In this document: positions 14,504 to 17,383 of the stretch, piece after piece
Numbering within the stretch: position 1 is the first letter of the stretch
Layout of the letters: each line of letters opens with the position of its first letter
NCBI GenBank assembly: GCA_964643615.1
Contig: CAZXTR010000016.1
Location: 1-17,383, forward strand
Source of the DNA: CAZXTR01 sp964643615
GTDB taxonomy: Bacteria; Pseudomonadota; Alphaproteobacteria; CAAHEQ01; UBA3637
Length of the DNA: 17,383 nt
Direction: 5' to 3'
Translations under genes and position numbers: made by a program
The notes under the pieces: generated by a model
What the model was told of the DNA's origin: nothing
The model's database searches: none
The model's input: the letters and a program-made list of their open reading frames with translations, nothing else

Positions 14504-15102
14504 TTTTTCCCTCCATCATCTGGCGATATTTTAATTAGCACCTTCACAAAAGCAACACCTATAATCAAAGCCAAAAAAGTAGTGATGATTGTCGGTAATA
14601 TTACTTCTGTTGCTGTTGTTCCTCCCAAAGATGATAAAATAGCAATCACTGTAATTGGCAAAATTTGGACGCCCGCCGTATTGATGGTTAAAAAAGTGCA
14701 CATACTGTCACTTGCTTCTTTTTTATCTTTGTTCGGATTTAATTTTTGTAAACCCTCCATAGCCTTAATGCCAAATGGAGTCGCGGCATTACCTAACCCC
14801 AAAGCATTGGCAGATATGTTCATCGCAATATCAGCTTGCACAGGGTGCTTTTGGGGAATTTTTGGAAACAATAACCGAATAATTGGCGATAACGCCCTGG
14901 CAAGCAAGGCCATTAAACCAGCTTTTTGTGCAACGTGCACTAAACCTAACCAAAAAGCCATAATACCAATTAATCCTAAAGAAATTGTCACCGCTTGTTC
15001 GCATGACGAAAGTATTGCATCAGAAACCTTATCTATCGTATTGTTAAATAAAGATATTAAAACAGAAGATACAATAAAAAACAACCAAATATAATTAATC
15101 AA
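14500..15102 (-). CDS. spmA: SpmA-like membrane protein (nucleoside recognition/Gate domain)
   Basis: This is the partner of SpmB. The 200 residues carry several membrane helices. The family segment NISANALGLGNAATPFGIKA is followed by AMEGLQKLNP, and a second conserved stretch TFLTINTAGVQILPITVIA lies further on. Both are diagnostic for SpmA. The start codon is TTG at 15102. No ATG occurs for some 45 codons, and AAAAGGG lies about eight bases upstream, so TTG is well supported. The gene is divergent from murQ with 73 bases between; a TATAAT on the minus strand (15139-15134) may be its -10 element. Why a Gram-negative bacterium keeps the pair is unknown; a transport role has been suggested for the Gate family. 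Confidence 0.9.
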   Translation of the reverse strand: MINYIWLFFIVSSVLISLFNNTIDKVSDAILSSCEQAVTISLGLIGIMAFWLGLVHVAQKAGLMALLARALSPIIRLLFPKIPQKHPVQADIAMNISANALGLGNAATPFGIKAMEGLQKLNPNKDKKEASDSMCTFLTINTAGVQILPITVIAILSSLGGTTATEVILPTIITTFLALIIGVAFVKVLIKISPDDGGKK

Positions 15103-15175
15103 TTGCCTTCCCTTTTCTTATGTGTTAATTTGAATTATATGCATAAAAGATAAACACTTTATTAAAAGGTATTTT

Positions 15176-16066
15176 ATGACAATCGCATTAACAGAACAAA
15201 GTGATCCATCATTTGAAAAAATCGATTCTTTAAGTACTTTGGAAATTGTGAAGACGATAAATAATGAAGATAAAAAGATTGCCTTTGCAATTGAAAAAGA
15301 ATTACCTCAAATTGCCAAAGCTATAGATTTGATGACGAAAACCATTCAAAATGGGGGGAGAATTGCCTATTTTGGGGCCGGAACAAGTGGAAGATTAGGC
15401 GTTTTAGACGCTTCTGAATGTCCCGTCACTTTTGGAGTTGATAAAAATTTATTCCAAGGATTCATCGCCGGTGGAGATAAAGCTCTTCGTACAAGCATTG
15501 AAAATGCTGAAGATTCTTTGTTCGAAGCAGATAAAGATTTTAAAACTTTTGCACCATCTACACACGATGTCATTATTGGAATTTCCGCCAGTGGAAATGC
15601 CCCCTACGTCGTAGAGGTTTTAAGAAAAGCAAAAATGGAGGAAATACAGACTATCGGGATTTCTTCAAACCCATCCGCTTTGATTAAAAGCGTATCTAAC
15701 ATTTTTATTAATCCAATAATTGGCCCGGAGATTATTACAGGTTCGTCCAGAATGAAATCAGGAACTGCACAAAAAATGATTTTAAATATGTTATCTACAA
15801 GCGTGATGATAAAAACTGGGAAAACTTATAAAAACTATATGATTAACCTAAACGTCTCCAATGAAAAACTACAAAATAGAGCTATTCGAATTGTTTCTGA
15901 AATTTTGAAAATATCAAAAAAACAAGCTCTTCTAATGTTGGAAAAAAGTCAATGGAACGTTAAATTAGTTTGTATGGGCACAGACAAAAACCACCCCATT
16001 GAAAAAACGAATGATCCATTATTAAAAGAACAAAATCTAAAAACAATCATCCGCCATCAAGATTAG
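15176..16066 (+). CDS. murQ: N-acetylmuramic acid 6-phosphate etherase
   Basis: MurQ cleaves the lactyl ether of MurNAc-6-phosphate, giving GlcNAc-6-phosphate and D-lactate, in the recycling or uptake of cell-wall muramic acid. The SIS domain is clear: FGAGTSGRLGVLDASECP (66-83), with Glu81 equivalent to the catalytic E. coli Glu83, then NAEDS with Glu112 equivalent to Glu114. GISASGNAPYV and ITGSSRMKSGTAQK follow. At 296 residues the length is normal. AAAAGG precedes the ATG. The usual partners anmK, murP, nagZ or amgK are not adjacent, so the pathway context is missing in this window. It ends three bases from the stop of the converging ABC transporter gene. Confidence 0.96.
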   Translation: MTIALTEQSDPSFEKIDSLSTLEIVKTINNEDKKIAFAIEKELPQIAKAIDLMTKTIQNGGRIAYFGAGTSGRLGVLDASECPVTFGVDKNLFQGFIAGGDKALRTSIENAEDSLFEADKDFKTFAPSTHDVIIGISASGNAPYVVEVLRKAKMEEIQTIGISSNPSALIKSVSNIFINPIIGPEIITGSSRMKSGTAQKMILNMLSTSVMIKTGKTYKNYMINLNVSNEKLQNRAIRIVSEILKISKKQALLMLEKSQWNVKLVCMGTDKNHPIEKTNDPLLKEQNLKTIIRHQD

Positions 16067-16069
16067 TTT

Positions 16070-17383
16070 TTAATCCTCCTGTTTTTTCTCCGGCTTGAAT
16101 TGAGCCATATATAAAGAACGATATGCTCCTTTTTCTTCTTTCATTAAAGAATGATGAGTCCCCTCCTCCACAATTTCACCTTCATTCAACACGACAATCT
16201 TATCTGCATTCTGAACTGTCGACAAACGGTGTGCAATCACAAAAACAGTCCGATCAACCATCAAATTATCAATTGCACGTTGTACAACCGCTTCGGATTT
16301 ATTATCCAAAGCCGAAGTTGCTTCATCCAAAATAACAATCGGAGCATTTTTTAAAAAAGCACGAGCAATCGCAATACGTTGTTTTTGACCTCCAGAAAGT
16401 AAAGTTCCTCGTTCTCCAATGTTCGTCAAAAGGCCATCTTTTAAACCATGAACAAATTCATCTAAACACGCCGATTTTAAAGCAACATCAATCTCTTCTT
16501 GCGAGGCATCTGGATTTCCCAACAAAACGTTATCTAAAATCGTCCCAGAAAATAAAAAGTTATCTTGAAAAACAATTGCAATATTGCGCCGTAAAGATTC
16601 CAACGTTAAATCACGAACATCAATACCATCAATTAAAACACCGCCCCGTGACACATCATAAAAACGCGGGATAAGATTAACAATAGTCGTTTTTCCTCCA
16701 CCAGAATTGCCAACGAAAGCAATTCGCTCCCCCTTTTTTAAATGCAAGTTGATATTTTTCAAAACGGGCAGACCTTCTTTATATTCAAAATCAACATTTT
16801 TAAAGGTAATTTCCTTATTCAACCCCCTTAATTCAAGCGCATCTGGTTTATCTTTGATAGAAGGCTTGGTTTCTAAAATTTCAAAAATACGATCAATCGC
16901 CATAAAAGAAAGCTGAACCGAAGCAAAGTTCTTACCTATTGTTTTTACTGGAGTGTAGAGCATTAATAATGCCGTAATAAATGCAACGAAATCACCAACC
17001 GTTATTTGCCCAGAACGAATTAAAATACTACCAAAACCAATAACTGAAGCAATTCCAACGGAAATAATAATGTGCATCATTGGGGATAACCAGGCCGTCC
17101 TTTGCACTTGTTTAATAGCTAAACGAAATAAATTCTTCAAAACATCCTGGAAAACACGACACTGATGCTTTTGCAAATTATAAGAAATTATCGTTTTATT
17201 TCCAGCACAAGTTTCATTTAATGCAGTAATCGCAGCTCCACCGGCAATAACACTTTTAGAAATTACTTCTTCAATTTTTTTTCGGATTTTTGTCAAGGGA
17301 TAAAGCGCGAACAATAAAACAAAAATTGCGATAATTGCCAATTGCCAAGAAACATAGATTAAAACGACAATCAAAGAAAGGGA
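16070..17383 (-). CDS. MsbA-like ABC exporter, permease fused to ATPase (5' end outside window)
   Basis: This is a half-size type I ABC exporter of the MsbA/LmrA group; in this family the common substrate in Gram-negative bacteria is lipid A-core or another lipid. The first visible residues (SLSLIVVLIYVSWQLAI) are inside the membrane domain, and the frame stays open to the window edge, so roughly a quarter of the gene is missing. The ATPase domain is complete: Walker A GNSGGGKTT, Q-loop FQDNFLFSGT, signature LSGGQKQRIAIARA, Walker B IVILDEATSALD and the H-loop IAHRLST. The end is rich in Lys and Glu. It converges with murQ with only three bases between stops. The symbol msbA is likely but substrate specificity cannot be read from sequence. 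Confidence 0.93.
   Translation of the reverse strand, partial: SLSLIVVLIYVSWQLAIIAIFVLLFALYPLTKIRKKIEEVISKSVIAGGAAITALNETCAGNKTIISYNLQKHQCRVFQDVLKNLFRLAIKQVQRTAWLSPMMHIIISVGIASVIGFGSILIRSGQITVGDFVAFITALLMLYTPVKTIGKNFASVQLSFMAIDRIFEILETKPSIKDKPDALELRGLNKEITFKNVDFEYKEGLPVLKNINLHLKKGERIAFVGNSGGGKTTIVNLIPRFYDVSRGGVLIDGIDVRDLTLESLRRNIAIVFQDNFLFSGTILDNVLLGNPDASQEEIDVALKSACLDEFVHGLKDGLLTNIGERGTLLSGGQKQRIAIARAFLKNAPIVILDEATSALDNKSEAVVQRAIDNLMVDRTVFVIAHRLSTVQNADKIVVLNEGEIVEEGTHHSLMKEEKGAYRSLYMAQFKPEKKQED

Noticed and set aside
1..17383. CRISPR arrays, insertion sequences, prophage or integrase genes
   Set aside because: No regularly spaced repeats, transposase, recombinase or phage-like motifs were seen; the only close repeats are the pilin 5' ends and short hairpins.

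Overview
The window looks like a chromosome segment of a low-GC alphaproteobacterium. Three gene strings point there: MltB-type transglycosylase, rlpA, dacA, tmk, holB, tatD and an MBL hydrolase; ihfB beside accD; and MsbA-type and RecJ housekeeping genes. By eye the AT content is high, TTG and GTG starts occur, and two conserved alphaproteobacterial neighbourhoods have lost members: metG is missing between holB and tatD, and the trp genes are missing between ihfB and accD. This suggests a host-associated, genome-reduced relative of the low-GC gut or protist-associated lineages. That placement is inference; no phylogenetic marker is complete enough to settle it. Two runs of 100 N (4938-5037 and 10727-10826) are placeholder scaffold gaps and cut through genes.

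Left part (1-4350): the 3' end of a surface-protein gene whose tail resembles an exosortase-type sorting signal, a periplasmic cyclophilin, recJ, tRNA-Glu(UUC), and on the minus strand a membrane-anchored alpha/beta hydrolase and tRNA-Ser(UGA).

Middle (4464-10726): a tightly packed plus-strand operon. It starts with peptidoglycan enzymes (MltB-like lipoprotein, RlpA lipoprotein, DacA carboxypeptidase) and continues into DNA-precursor and replication functions (thymidylate kinase, DNA polymerase III delta prime), TatD nuclease and a PhnP-like metallo-hydrolase. Its last genes are coupled by 4-base ATGA overlaps.

Right part (10827-17383): two tandem minus-strand prepilin-like genes share an almost identical 5' third but have unrelated 3' parts. 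Each is preceded by a long leader with a terminator-like hairpin just upstream of the ribosome binding site. Next come accD and ihfB (minus), then a 650-base non-coding region with two perfect DnaA boxes beside AT-rich DNA (possible origin or DnaA-controlled site). It is followed by spmB and spmA (minus), murQ (plus), and the 3' part of an MsbA-like ABC exporter (minus, running off the window).

The most interesting signals are the paired pilin genes with hairpin leaders, the DnaA-box cluster, and the two collapsed operons that suggest tryptophan biosynthesis has been lost.
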